Notes: a model not told the origin generated them from the sequence alone. A stretch of DNA of 64,000 bases from Chamaelirium japonicum (GCA_947650365.1 CANTAL010000104.1:868001-932000), one strand, 5' to 3'; numbered from the stretch's first letter, positions 1 to 13,700 are shown. Made by a program: numbers and translations.

Positions 1-1224
1 ATTGTCAACATCACCAAGATGTGATTCAACAATTCTGAGACAAATTGATTTAGTGATTTGAGCTATCAAATATCTCTTATGCCTAGTAATTTTCTCAAAG
101 ACTCTCTTATTTCTTTCCTCCCAAAGGTAATAGATCACACAAGCTGTAGCAATACGAGCAATAGAAGCAATCATACCTTTGCCTTTGAATTTAGATTGAA
201 GTCTAGCAATTTCTTCATTTAAAGTACCAACTCTAGTAGCTTTAATATTAAATCTGGATAAAACTGATCTCCATATCCAATTTGAGTAGGAGCATTTGAA
301 GAAAAGATGCTCATGATCCTCTCTATCAGACCAACAAAGAGAGCACAAAGAGTGAACAACTATTCCTCTCTTATGAAGTTTATCACAGGTTAGTAGCTTC
401 TTCTGGACTGCTCTCCAAAGACAGAAAGCATGCTTTTCAATTCTCTGATTATGCCAAATCCATTTATATTCAGGAAAAGAATTACCTTTAACCCGAATTG
501 CTTCCCATGCTGATTTGAGTGTATATTCACCATTTGTAGAAGGTTTCCAAACAATGAGGTCTTGAAAATCAGAGAAACTACTGTCAACTTGCTTTGCCAT
601 CTCAAAAATATCACACAAATCTGCTGAATTAGGATGAGGAAAATCCCAATTATTATCATGCAAGAAATTGCTCACTAGGACATCTTTGCCAAAACCCATA
701 TCATAGACAGCTCTATCATTGAATAAATCAATGAATCTACCATTTGGATGCCATAAGTCACACCAGAACTTCGTGTTTTCACCATTGCCCACCACATGAC
801 AGATTAAAGGTTTCACAATATGCCTAATGTTGAGTATCCCCCTCCAAATACCTGATACATTACCACAGATTTTGCAGTCCCAGATGTCATTGTGCTTTAA
901 GTATTTTTGTCTAATCCAACGGGGCCACAAAGCATTATCATTAGAACAAATTCTCCAGATATGCTTGGATAGAGATGCAATATTCCATTCTACAAAATTC
1001 CGAAGACCAAGACCACCCTCTTTCTTAGGATAACAAAGTTTCTTCCAAGCTATAGGGATCAGCTTCTTTGATAAAGAAGGCCCTCCCCACAAAAATCTGC
1101 AGAAGATACTCTCAATTGCATTTATAATAGACTTAGGAATCCTAAAGATACCCGACCAGTAGATGTGCAGAGAATTAAGAACTGATTTAATAAGTTCTAC
1201 TCGGCCAGCTAGTGAAAGAAAATT
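1..1224 (-). CDS. Partial LINE ORF2: RT C-terminal part plus zf-RVT domain
   Basis: This is the C-terminal part of a non-LTR retrotransposon ORF2, which copies element RNA into DNA at a nicked target. Reading from 1224 to 1 there are about 408 codons with no stop and no frameshift, and the frame leaves the window. Counting from 1224, residues 2-20 (FLSLAGRVELIKSVL) match the conserved post-catalytic part of plant LINE reverse transcriptases. Residues 42-76 hold FLWGG...IAWKKLCYPKKEGGLG. Residues 229-320 form the reverse-transcriptase zinc-binding domain: YTLKSAWEAI, then FCLWRAVQKKLLTCDKL, then C294-x2-C297-x8-H306-x4-C311. The catalytic YADD region would lie upstream and is absent, so the copy is 5'-truncated, which is common for LINEs. 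No start codon belongs to it. Intact coding suggests a young insertion. Family assignment is confident; activity is excluded for this copy. Confidence 0.93.
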
Positions 1225-1236
1225 CCATTCTAATTC
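1224..1236. other. LINE/satellite junction with 13-bp shared sequence
   Basis: The minus-strand string GAATTAGAATGGA belongs equally to the satellite unit and to the LINE reading frame (codons for E-L-E-W). The breakpoint therefore cannot be placed more exactly. Right of it the satellite is regular; left of it the LINE frame is unbroken. The overlap is what microhomology-assisted 5' truncation during target-primed reverse transcription would leave. The LINE 3' end and its target duplication lie outside the window. Confidence 0.75.
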
Positions 1237-4200
1237 ATTTGCACGAATATATCCATTCTAATTCATTCGTACGATCCATTCTAATTCCTTCGTACGATCC
1301 ATTCTAATTCATTCGTACGATCTATTCTAATTCATTCGTACGATCTATTCTAATTCATTCGTACGATCCATTCTAATTCATTCGTACGATCTATTCTAAT
1401 TCATTCGTACGATCCATTCAATTTCATTCGTATGATCCATTCTAATTCCTTCGTACGATCCATTCTAATTCCTTTGTATCCATTCTAATTCACTCATACG
1501 ATCCATTCTAATTCATTCATACGATCTATTCTAATTCATTCATACAATCCATTCTAATTCTTTCACACGATCCATTCTAATTCATTCGTACGATCCATTC
1601 TAATTCATTCGTACGATCCATTCTAATTTATTCGCACGAATGTATCCATTCTAATTCATTCATACATACGATCCATTCTAATTCATTCGCACGAATGTAT
1701 CCATTCTAATTCATTTGTATAATCCATTCTATTTCATTCGTACGATCCATTCTTACTCATTCGTATGATCCATTCTAATTCATTCGCACGAATGTATCCA
1801 TTCTATTTCATTCGTACGATCCATTCTAATTCATTCGCACTATCCATTCTAATTCATTCGTACGATCCATTCTAATTCATTCGTATGATCCATTCTAATT
1901 TATTCGTTCAAATATATCCAGTCTAATTCATTCGTACGATCCATTCTAATTCATTCGCACGATCCATTCTAATTCATTCGCACGAATGTATCCATTCTAA
2001 TTCATTTGCACGATCCATTCTAATTCATTCCTATGATCTATTCTAATTCATTCGTACGATCCATTCTAATTCATTCGCTCGATCGATTCTAATTCATTCG
2101 CACTATCCATTCTAATTCATTCGTACGATCCATTCTAATTCATTCGTATGATCCATTCATTCATACGATCCATTCTAATTCATTCGTACGATCTATTCTA
2201 ATTCATTCATACAATCCATTCTAATTCATTCGTACGATCCATTCTAATTCACTCATACGATCCATTCTAATACATTCATACGATCCATTCTAATTCATTT
2301 GCACGAATATATCCATTCTAATTCATTCGTACGATCCATTCTAATTCCTTCGTACGATCCATTCTAATTCCTTCGTACGATCCATTCTAATTCATTCGTA
2401 CGATCTATTCTAATTCATTCGTACGATCCATTCTAATTCACTCATACGATCCATTCTAATACATTCATACGATCCATTCTAATTCATTTGCATGAATATA
2501 TCCATTCTAATTCATTCGTACGATCCATTCTAATTCCTTCGTACGATCCATTCTAATTCATTCGTACGATCTATTCTAATTCATTCATACGATCCATTCT
2601 AATTCATTCGTACGATCCATTCTAATTCCTTCGTACGATCCATTCTAATTCATTCGTACGATCCATTCTAATTCATTCATATAATCCATTCTAATTCTTT
2701 CACACGATCCATTCTAATTCATTCGTACGATCCATTCTAAATCATTCGTGCAATCCATTCTATTTCATTCGTACGATCAATTCTAATTCATTAGAATGGA
2801 TCGTACGAATGAATTAGAATGGATCATATTAATGAATTAGAATGGATCGTACGAATGAATTAGAATGGATCGTACGAATGAATTAGAATGGATCTTACGA
2901 ATGAATTAGAATAGATCGTGTGAAAGAATTAGAATGGATTGTATGAATGAATTAGAATGGATCGTACGAATGAATTAGAATGGATCGTACGAAGGAATTA
3001 GAATGGATCGTACGAATGAATTAGAATGGATCGTACGAATGAATTAGAATAGATTGTATGAATGAATTAGAATGGATCGTACGAATGAATTAGAATGGAT
3101 CATACGAATTAATTAGAATGGATCATACGAATGAATTAGAATGGATCGTATGAATGAATTAGAATGGATCGTATGAATGAATTAGAATGGATACATTCGT
3201 GCGAATGAATTAGAATGGATTGTGCGAATTAATTAGAATAGATCGTACGAATGAATTAGAATGGATCATATTAATGAATTAGAATGGATCGTACGAATGA
3301 ATTAGAATGGATACATTCGTGCGAATGAATTAGAATGGATCGTGCACGAATGTATCCATTCTAATTCATTCGTACGATCCATTCTAATTCATTAATATGA
3401 TCCATTCTAATTCATTCGTATGATCCATTCTAATTCATATGCACAAAGGTATCCATTCTAATCCATTTGTAGGATCCATTCTAATCCATTCGTACGATCC
3501 ATTCGTACGATCCATTCTAATTCATTCGCTCGAATGTATCCATTCTAATCCATTCGTACGATCCATTCTAATCCATTCGTACGATCCATTCTAATTCATT
3601 CGCATGAATGTAACCATTCTAATTCATTCATTTGATCCATTCTAATTCATTCGTACGATCCATTCTAATTCATTCGTCCGATCCATTCTAATTCATTCGC
3701 ACGAATGTATCCATTCTAATTCATTCGTACGATCCATTCTTATTTATTCGTACGATCCATTCTAATTCATTCGTAAGATCCATTCTAATTAATTCGTATG
3801 ATCCATTCTAATTCATTCGTACGATCCATTCTTACTCATTCGTATGATCCATTCTAATTCATTCGTACGATCCATTCTAATTCATTCGCACGAATGTATC
3901 CATTCCATTCGTACGATCCATTCATACGATCCATTCTAATTCATTCATACAATCCATTCTAATTCTTTCACACGATCCATTCTATTTCATTCGTACGATC
4001 CATTCTAATTCATTCGTACGATCCATTCTAATTCATTCGTACGATCCATTCTACGATCCATTCTAATTCATTCGTATATTCCATTCTAATTCATTAGCAC
4101 GATCCATGCTAATGAATTAGAATGGATCGTACGAATGAATTAGAATGGATCGTGTGAAAGAATTAGAATGGATTGTATGAATGAATTAGAATGGATCGTA

Positions 4201-4372
4201 CGAATGGAATGGATATATTTGTACGAATGAATTAGAATGGATCGTACGAATGAATTAGAATGGATCATACGAATGAGTAAGAATGGATCGTACGAATGAA
4301 TTAGAATGGATCGTACGAATAAATTAGAATGGATACATTCGTCCGAATGAATTAGAATGGATCATACGAATG
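1224..4372. repeat. Satellite sub-region 1: four orientation blocks
   Basis: Blocks are + 1224-2795, - 2796-3344, + 3345-4110 and - 4111-4372. The switches are ATTCTAATTCATTAGAAT near 2790 (a short inverted repeat), CGTGCACG at 3341 and CCATGCTAATGAATTAG near 4110. The first block near 1500 carries a shortened unit (CCTTTGTATCC). The first GCACAAAGGTATCC marker is at 3440. Confidence 0.9.
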
Positions 4373-5070
4373 CATTCTAATTCCTTCGTACGATCCATTC
4401 TAATTCCTTCGTACGATCCATTCTATTTCATTCGTATGATCCATTCTAATTCCTTCGTACGATCCATTCTAATTCCTTCGTATCTATTCTAATTCACTCA
4501 TACGATCCATTCTAATCCATTCGTACGATCCATTCTAATTCATTCGCATGAATGTAACCATTCTAATTCATTCATTTGATCAATTCTAATTCATTCGTAC
4601 GATCCATTCTAATTCATTCGTACGATCCATTGTAATTCATTCATACATTCCATTTAGATTCATTCGCACAAATGTATCCATTCAAATTCATTCGTACGAT
4701 CCAGTCTAATTCATTCGTACGATCCATTCTAATTCATTCGCACGAATATATCCATTCTAATTCTTTCGTACGATGCATTCTAATTCATTCGTACGATCCA
4801 TTCTAATTCATTCGTACGATCCATTCTAATTCATTCGCACGAATGTATCCATTCTAATTCATTCGTACAATCCATTCTATTTCATTCGTACGATCCATTC
4901 TTACTTATTCGTATGATCCATTCTAATTCATTCGTATGATCCATTCTAATTCATTCATACGATCCATTCTAATTCATTCGTAAGATCCATTCTAATTCAT
5001 TCGCGCGATCCATTCTAATTCATTCATACGATCCATTCTAATTCATTCATACGATCCATTCTAATTCATT

Positions 5071-5163
5071 CCTACAATCCATTCTAATTCATTCGCCCGA
5101 TCCATTTTAATTCATTCATACGACCCATTCTATTCGAATGGATCATGCGATCCATTCGAATTC
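5071..5163 (+). repeat. 93-bp block with tiny inverted island, copy 1
   Basis: The block runs from CCTACAATCC to GAATTC and contains the double flip CTATTCGAATGGATCATGCG. Two more plus copies (23303, 46074) and one minus copy (10617) are exactly 93 bp long. Similarity extends about 200 bp upstream and 100 bp downstream. Confidence 0.85.
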
Positions 5164-5280
5164 ATTCGCACGATCCATTCTAATTCATTCATACGATCCA
5201 TTCTAATTCATTCATACAATGCATTCTAATTCTTTCACACGATCCATTCTAATTCATTCGTACGATCCATTCTAATTCAT

Positions 5281-7140
5281 TAATATGATCCATTCTAATT
5301 CATTCGTACGATCCATTCTAATTCATATGCACAAAGGTATCCATTCTAATCCATTCGTAGGATCCATTCTAATCCATTCGTACGATCCATTCTAATTCAT
5401 TCGTACGATCCATTCTAATTCATTCGCTCGAATGTATCCATTCTAATCCATTCGTACGATCAATTCTAATCCATTCGTACGATCCATTCTAATTCATTTG
5501 CATGAATGTAACCATTCTAATTCATTCATTTGATCCATTCTAATTCATTCGTACGATCCATTCTAATTCATTCGCACGATCCATTCTAATTCATTCATAG
5601 GATCCATTCTAATTCATTCGTACAATCCATTCTAATTCTTTCACACGATCCATTCTAATTCATTCGTACGATCCATTCTAATTCATTCATACAATCCATT
5701 CTAATTCATTCGTACGATCCATTCTAATTCACTCATACGATCCATTCTAATACATTCATACGATCCATTCTAATTCATTTGCACGAATATATCCATTCTA
5801 ATTCATCCGTACGATCCATTCTAATTCCTTCGTATGATCCATTTTAATTCATTCGTACGATCTATTCTAATTCATTCGTACGATCCATTCTAATTCATTC
5901 GTACGATCCATTCTAATTCCTTCGTACGATCCATTCTAATTCATTCGTACGATCCATTCTAATTCATTCGTACGAATGGATACATTCGTGTGAATGAATT
6001 AGAATGGATCGTACGAATGAGTAAGAATGGATCGTACGAATGAAATAGAATGGATTGCACGAATGAATTAGAATGGATCATACGAATGAATTACAATGGA
6101 TCGTGTGAAAGAATTAGAATGGATTGTATGAATGAATTAGAATGGATCGTACGAAGGAATTAGAATGGATCGTACGAATGAATTAGAATGGATCGTACGA
6201 ATGAATTAGAATGGATCGTACGAATGAATTAGAATGGATCGTGTAAAAGAATTAGAATGGATCGTACGAATCAATTAGAATGGATCGTGCGAATGAATTA
6301 GAATGGATCGTACGAATGAATTAGAATGGATCGTGCTAATGAATTAGAATTGATCGAACGAATTTATTCTAATTATTTCATACAATCCATTCTAATTCTT
6401 TCACACGATCCATTATAATTCATTCGTACGTTCCATTCTAATTCATTAGCACGATCCATGCTAATTCATTCTAATCCATTCTAATTCATTTGTATCCATT
6501 CTAATCCATTCGCACGATCCATTCTAATTTATCCGTACGATCCATTCTAATTCATTAATATGATCCATTCTAATTCATTCGTACGATCCATTCTAATTCA
6601 TATGCACAAAGGTATCCATTCTAATCCATTCGTAGGATCCATTCTAATCCATTCGTACGATCCATTCTAATTCATTCGTACGATCCATTCTAATTCATTC
6701 GCTCGAATGTATCCATTCTAATCCATTCGTACGATCCATTCTAATCCATTCGTACGATCCATTCTAATTCATTCGCATGAATGTAACCATTCTAATTCAT
6801 TCATTTGATCCATTCTAATTCATTCGTACGATCCATTCTAATTCATTCGTCTGATCCATTCTAATTCATTCGCACGAATGTATCCATTCTAATTCATTCG
6901 TACGATCCATTCTTATTCATTCTTACGATCCATTCTAATTCATTCGTAAGATCAATTCTAATTAATTCGTATGATCCATTCAAATTCATTCGCACGATCC
7001 ATTCTTACTCATTCGTATGATCCATTCTAATTCATTCGTACGATCCATTCTAATTCATTCGTACGAATGTATCCATTCCATTCGTACGATCCATTCATAC
7101 GATCCATTCTAATTCATTCATACAATGCATTCTAATTCTT
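5281..7140 (+). repeat. Higher-order segment, copy 1 (1,860 bp)
   Basis: This segment aligns with the one starting at 7141 at an offset of exactly 1,860 bp for most of its first kilobase. 5701-5820 equals 7561-7680, and 6001-6120 equals 7861-7980, base for base. Shared private variants such as ATTCATCCGT and TTACAATGGA prove common descent. It includes a plus-to-minus-to-plus switch, so the orientation change was copied with it. Confidence 0.88.
5726..6065 (+). repeat. Junction block J363, copy 1 (340 bp)
   Basis: The block runs from AATTCACTCATACG to GGATTGCACGAATG and spans the CATTCGTACGAATG switch. It is 340 bp, exactly one 23-bp unit shorter than the 363-bp copies at 8871, 19037, 50172 and 62121. 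Confidence 0.85.
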
Positions 7141-8709
7141 TCACACGATCCATTCTAATTCATTCGTACGATCCATTCTAATTCATATGCACAAAGGTAT
7201 CCATTCTAATCCATTCGTAGGATCCATTCTAATCCATTCGTATGATCCATTCTAATTCATTCGTACGATCCATTCTAATTCATTCGCTCGAATGTATCCA
7301 TTCTAATCCATTCGTACGATCCATTCTAATCCATTCGTACGATCCATTCTAATTCATTCACATGAATGTAACCATTCTAATTCATTCATTTGATCCATTC
7401 TAATTCATTCGTACGATCCATTCTAATTCATTCGCACGATCCATTCTAATTCATTCATAGGATCCATTCTAATTCTTTCGTACAATCCATTCTAATTCTT
7501 TCACACGATCCATTCTAATTCATTCGTACGATCCATTCTAATTCATTCATACAATCCATTCTAATTCATTCGTACGATCCATTCTAATTCACTCATACGA
7601 TCCATTCTAATACATTCATACGATCCATTCTAATTCATTTGCACGAATATATCCATTCTAATTCATCCGTACGATCCATTCTAATTCCTTCGTATGATCC
7701 ATTCTAATTCATTCGTACGATCCATTCTAATTCATTCGTACGATCCATTCTAATTCCTTCGTACGATCCATTCTAATTCATTCGTACGATCCATTCTAAT
7801 TCATTCTAACAATCTATTCTAATTCATTCGTACGAATGGATACATTCGTGTGAATGAATTAGAATGGATCGTACGAATGAGTAAGAATGGATCGTACGAA
7901 TGAAATAGAATGGATTGCACGAATGAATTAGAATGGATCATACGAATGAATTACAATGGATCGTGTGAAAGAATTAGAATGGATTGTATGAATGAATTAG
8001 AATGGATCGTACGAAGGAATTAGAATGGATCGTACGAATAAATTAGAATGGATCGTACGAATGAATTAGAATATATCGTACGAATGAATTAGAATGGATC
8101 GTACGAATGAATTAGAATGGATCGTGTGAAAGAATTAGAATGGATCGTACGAATGAATTAGAATGGATCGTGCGAATGAATTAGAATGGATCGTACGAAT
8201 GAATTAGAATGGATCGTGCTAATGAATTAGAATTGATCGAACGAATTCATTCTAATTATTTCATACAATCCATTCTAATTCTTTCACACGATCCATTATA
8301 ATTCATTCGTACGTTCCATTCTAATTCATTAGCACGATCCATGCTAATTCATTCTAATCCATTCTAATTCATTTGTATCCCGCACGATCCATTCTAATTC
8401 ATTCGTACGATCCATTCTAATTCATTAATATGATCCTTTCTAATTCATTCGTACGATCCATTCTAATTCATATGCACAAAGGTATCCATTCTAATCCATT
8501 CGTAGGATCCATTCTAATCCATTCGTACGATCAATTATAATTCATTCGTACGATCCATTCTAATTCATTCGCTCGAATGTATCCATTCTAATCCATTCGT
8601 ACGATCCATTCTAATCCATTCGTATGATCCATTCTAATTCATTCGCATGAATGTAACCATTCTAATTCATTCATTTGATCCATTCTAATTCATTCGTATG
8701 ATCCATTCT
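7141..8709 (+). repeat. Higher-order segment, copy 2
   Basis: This is the second copy of the segment at 5281. One-unit (23-bp) differences occur near 5890/7750 and 6241/8101. A short deletion near 8380 sets the later offset to about 1,870 bp. It ends near 8709 where the alignment moves to a third, partial copy. Confidence 0.85.
7586..7925 (+). repeat. Junction block J363, copy 2 (340 bp)
   Basis: Same order of variant units and same switch as the copy at 5726, also 340 bp, as expected because it lies in the 1.86-kb duplicate of that copy. Confidence 0.85.
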
Positions 8710-9310
8710 AATTCATTCGCACGATCCATTCTAATTCATTCGTAGGATCCATTCTAATTCATTCGTACAATCCATTCTAGTTCTTTCACACGATCCATTC
8801 TAATTCATTCGTACGATCCATTCTAATTCATTCATACAATCCATTCTAATTCATTCGTACGATCCATTCTAATTCACTCATACGATCCATTCTAATACAT
8901 TCATACGATCCATTCTAATTCATTTGCACGAATATATCCATTCTAATTCATTCGTACGATCCATTCTAATTCCTTCGTATGATCCATTCTAATTCATTCG
9001 TACGATCTATTCTAATTCATTCGTACGATCCATTCTAATTCATTCGTACGATCCATTCTAATTCCTTCGTACGATCCATTCTAATTCATTCGTACGATCC
9101 ATTCTAATTCATTCGTACAATCTATTCTAATTCATTCGTACGAATGGATACATTCGTGTGAATGAATTAGAATGGATCGTACGAATGAGTAAGAATGGAT
9201 CGTACGAATGAAATAGAATGGATTGCACGAATGAATTAGAATGGATCGTACGAATGAATTAGAATGGATCGTGTGAAAGAATTAGAATGGATTGTATGAA
9301 AGAATTAGAA
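8710..9310 (+). repeat. Higher-order segment, partial copy 3
   Basis: This stretch matches 7430-8030 (offset near 1,285 bp) and 5570-6150, including the palindromic orientation switch at 9140. It lacks the intervening stretch seen at 6840-7140, so copy 3 was joined after loss of that part. Confidence 0.75.
8871..9233 (+). repeat. Junction block J363, copy 3 (363 bp)
   Basis: Full-length 363-bp form with the plus-to-minus switch at 9140 inside it. The unit order matches the distant copies at 19037, 50172 and 62121. Confidence 0.85.
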
Positions 9311-10253
9311 TGGATCGTACGAAGGAATTAGAATGGATCGTATGTGAGTAAGAATGGATCGTACGAATGAAATAGAATGGATTGTGCGAACAAATTAGAA
9401 TGGATCGTACGAATGAATTAGAATGGATCGTGTGAAAGAATTAGAATGGATTGTATGAATGAATTAGAATAGATTGTATGAATGAATTAGAATGGATCGT
9501 ACGAATGAATTAGAATGGATCGTACGAATGAATTAGAATGGATACATTCGTGCGAATGAATTAGAATGGATACATTCGTGCGAAAGAATTAGAATAGATC
9601 GTATGAATGAATTAGAATGGATCCTATGAATGAATTAGAATGGATCATGCGAATGAATTAGAATGGATCGTACGAATGAATTAGAATGGATCGTACGAAT
9701 GAATTAGAATGGATCGTGCTAATGAATTAGAATTGATCGAACGAATGAATTAGCATGGATCGTGCTAATGAATTAGAATGGAACGTACGAATGAATTAGA
9801 ATGGATCGTGTGAAAGAATTAGAATGGATTGTATGAATGAATTAGAATGAATTCGTACGATCCATTTGAATTCATTCGCATGATCCATTCTAATTCATTC
9901 ATACGATCCATTCTAATTCATTCATACAATCCATTCTAATTCTTTCACACGATCCATTCTTATTCATTCGTAGGATCCATTCTAATTCATTCATACAATC
10001 TATTCTATTTCATTCGTACGATCCATTCTTACTTATTTGTATGATCCATTCTAATTCATTCGGACGAATGTATCCATTCTAATTTATTCGTACGATCCAT
10101 TCTAATTCATTCGTACGATCCATTCTAATTCATTCGTACGATCCATTCTTACTCATTCGTATGATCCATTCTAATTCATTCGTACGATCCATTCTAATTC
10201 ATTCGCACAATCTATTCTAATTCATTCGTACGATCCATTCTAATTCATTCATA

Positions 10254-10287
10254 CGATCGTACGAATGAATTAGAATGGATCGTACGG
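10254..10287 (+). repeat. 34-bp CGATCG switch, copy 1
   Basis: A plus-to-minus switch centred on CGATCG is followed one unit later by CGTACGG, a 24-bp unit with one extra G. The same 34-bp arrangement recurs at 25302, 46496 and 48108, and in reverse at 23749. Confidence 0.85.
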
Positions 10288-10616
10288 AATGAATTAGAAT
10301 GGATACATTCGTGCGAATGAATTAGAATGGATCATACGACTGAGTAAGAATGGATCGTACGAATGAAATAGAATGGATTGTACGAATGAATTAGAATGGA
10401 TCGTACAAATGAATTAGAATGGATCGTACGAATGAATTAGAATGGATCATACGAATGAGTAAGAATGGATCGTACAAATGAAATAGAATGGATTGTACGA
10501 ATGAATTAGAATGGATCGTACGAATGAATTAGAATGGATCGTGTGAAAGAATTAGAATCATTGTATGAATGAATTAGAATGGATCGTATGAATGAATTAG
10601 AATGGATCGTGCGAAA

Positions 10617-10709
10617 GAATTCGAATGGATCGCATGATCCATTCGAATAGAATGTATCGTATGAATGAATTAGAATGGATCGGGCGAATGAATTAGAATG
10701 GATTGTAGG
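10617..10709 (-). repeat. 93-bp block with inverted island, reversed copy
   Basis: This is the reverse complement of the block at 5071, 93 bp, running from GAATTC to GGATTGTAGG with the island GATCGCATGATCC. It lies in a minus block, so a segment that already held the island was inverted as a whole. Confidence 0.85.
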
Positions 10710-13700
10710 AATGAATTAGAATGGATCGTATGAATGAATTAGAATGGATCGTATGAATGAATTAGAATGGATCGTGCGAATGAATTAGAATGGATCGTAT
10801 GAATGAATTAGAATGGATCGTACGAATGAATTAGAATGGATCATACGAATGAATTAGAATGGATCATACGAATGAGTAAGAATGGATCGTACGAATGAAA
10901 TAGAATGGATTCTACGAATGAATTAGAATGGATACATTCTTGCGAATGAATTAGAATGGATCGAACGATTGAATTAGAATGGATCGTACGATTCATTCTA
11001 ATTCATTCGTACGATCCATTCTAATACATTCGTACGATTCATGCTAATTCATTCGCACGATCCATTCTAATTCATTCGTACGATCCATTCTTCTTCATTC
11101 ATACGATCCATTCTAATTCATTCGCACAATCCATTCTAATTTATTCGTACAATCCATTCTAATTCATTCGTATGATCCATTCTAACTCATTCGGTGGATC
11201 CATTCTAATTTATTCGTATGATCCATTCTAATTCATTCCCACGATCCATTCAAATTTATTCGTACGATCCATTCTAATTCATTCGTACGATCTATTCTAA
11301 TTCATTCGCACGAATGTAACCATTCTAATTCATTCATACGATTCATTCTAATTCATTCGTATGAGCTATTCTAATTCATTCGTACGATCCATTCTAATTC
11401 ATTCACACGAATGTATCCATTCTAATTCATTCATACGATCCATTCTAATTCATTCGTACGATCCATTCTAATTCACTCATACGATCCATTTTAATACATT
11501 CATACGATCCATTCTAATTCATTTGCACGAATATATCCATTCTAATTCATTCGTACGATCCATTCTAATTCCTTCGTATGATCCATTCTAATTCATTCGT
11601 ACGATCTATTCTATTTCATTCGTACGATCCATTCTTACTCATTCGTACGATCCATTCTAATTCATTCGTCCGAGCCATTCTAATTCATTCGCACGAATGT
11701 ATCCATTCTAATTCATTCGTTCGATCAATTCTAATTCATTAGCACGATCCATTCTAATTCATTCGTACGATCTATTCTAATTCATTCGCACGATCCATTC
11801 TAATTCATTCAAAGGATCCATTCTAATTCATTCATACGATCTATTCTAATTCTTTCACACGAATGTATCCATTCTAATTCATTCGCACGAATGTATCCAT
11901 TCTAATTCATTCGTACGATCCATTCTAATTCATTCGTACGATCCATTCTTATTCATTAATATGATCCATTCTAATTCATTCGTACGATCCATTCTAATTC
12001 ATATGCACAAAGGTATCCATTCTAATCCATTCGTTGGATCCATTCTAATCCATTCGTACGATCCATTCTAATTCATTCGTACGATCCATTCTAATTCATT
12101 CGCTCGAATGTATCCATTCTAATCCATTCGTACGATCCATTCTAATCCATTCGTACGATCCATTCTAATTCATTCGCATGAATGTAACCATTCTAATTCA
12201 TTCATTTGATCCATTCTAATTCATTCGTACGATCCATTCTAATTCATTCATCCGATCCATTCTAATTCATTCGTACGATCCATTCTAATTCATTCATACG
12301 ATCCATTCTAATTCATTCGTAGGTTCCTTTCTAATTCATTCGTACGATCCATTCTAATTCATTCGTACGATCCATTCTAATTCATTCGCACGAATGTATC
12401 CATTCTAGTTCATTCGTATGATCCATTCTAATTCATTCGTACGATCCATTCTAATTCATTCGCACGATCCATTCTTATTCATTCGTACGATCAATTCTAA
12501 TTCATTCGTGCAATCCATTCTATTTCATTCGTACGATCCATTCTTACTCATTCGTACGATCCATTCTAATTCATTCACACGAATGTATCCATTCGTACGA
12601 ATGAATTAGAATAGATTGTACGAATGAATTAGAATGGATCGTACGAATGAATTAGAATGGATCGTACGAATGAATTAGAATGGATCGTACGAAGGAATTA
12701 GAATGGATCGTACGAATGAATTAGAATGGATCGTACGATTGAATTAGAATGGATCATACGAATGAATTAGAATGGATCGTACGAATGAATTAGAATTGAT
12801 CAGAGGAATGAATTAGAATGGATCGTGCAAATGAATTAGAATGGATATATTCATGCGAATGAATTAGAATGGATCGTGCGAATGAATTAGAATGGATCGT
12901 ACGAATGAATTAGAATAGATATATTTGAACGAATAAATTAGAATGGATCATACGAATGAATTAGAATGGATCGTACGAATGAATTAGAATGGATAGTGCG
13001 AATGAATTAGAATCGATCGTACGAATGAATTAGAATGGATCGTACGAATGAATTAGAATGGATCATACGAATGAGTAAGAATGGATCGTACGAATGAATT
13101 AGAAAGGATCGTACGAATGAATTAGAATGGATCGTACGAATAAATTAGAATGGATACATTCGTCCGAATGAATTAGAATGGATCATACGAATGAGTAAGA
13201 ATGGATCGTACGAATGAAATAGAATAGATTGTACGAATGAATTAGAATGGATCCTACGAATGAATTAGAATGGATCATGTGAAAGAATTAGAATGGATTG
13301 TATGAATGAATTAGAATGGATCGTGCGAATGAATTCGAATGGATCGTACGAATTCATTCTAATTCATTCATACAATCCATTCTAATTCTTTCACTCGATC
13401 CATTCTAATTCATTCGTACGTTCCATTCTAATTCATTAGCACGATCCATGCTAATTCATTCGTTTGATCAATTCTAATTCATTAGCACGATCCATTTTAA
13501 TTTATTCATACGATCCATTCTAATTCATTCGCACGATCTATTCTAATTCATTCATAGGATCCATTCTAATTCATTCATACAATCTATTCTAATTCTTTCG
13601 CACGAATGTATCCATTCTAATTCATTCGCACGAATGTATCCATTCTAATTCATTCGTACGATCCATTCTAATTCATTCGTACGATCCATTCGAATTCATT

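Larger units (their letters stand above)
4373..9850. repeat. Satellite sub-region 2: six blocks, 1.86-kb duplications
   Basis: Blocks are + 4373-5972, - 5973-6361, + 6362-7832, - 7833-8244, + 8245-9140 and - 9141-9850. The three plus-to-minus switches (5973, 7833, 9141) share the palindrome CATTCGTACGAATG. The two minus-to-plus switches (6361, 8244) share GATCGAACGAATT. This is the most clearly duplicated part of the array. Confidence 0.9.

Noticed and set aside
390-659. 89-codon open frame on the minus strand
   Set aside because: It overlaps the LINE frame in a different phase. The protein of the LINE phase matches the zinc-binding domain family; this one matches nothing I recognise.
827-1033. 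68-codon open frame on the plus strand
   Set aside because: Antisense to the well-supported LINE reading frame; no domain.
5972-5973. Orientation switches as fold-back read artefacts
   Set aside because: At most switches examined the two arms stop mirroring each other after one unit, and the same switches recur with shared private variants. Read-level confirmation is still the decisive test.
12418-12609. Serine/histidine-rich open frame (IHSNSFVRSILIHS type)
   Set aside because: Plain translation of the satellite. A 23-bp unit shifts frame each turn and stays open only where variants remove TAA. The same applies to 40943-41125, 43841-44086 and 51340-51534.
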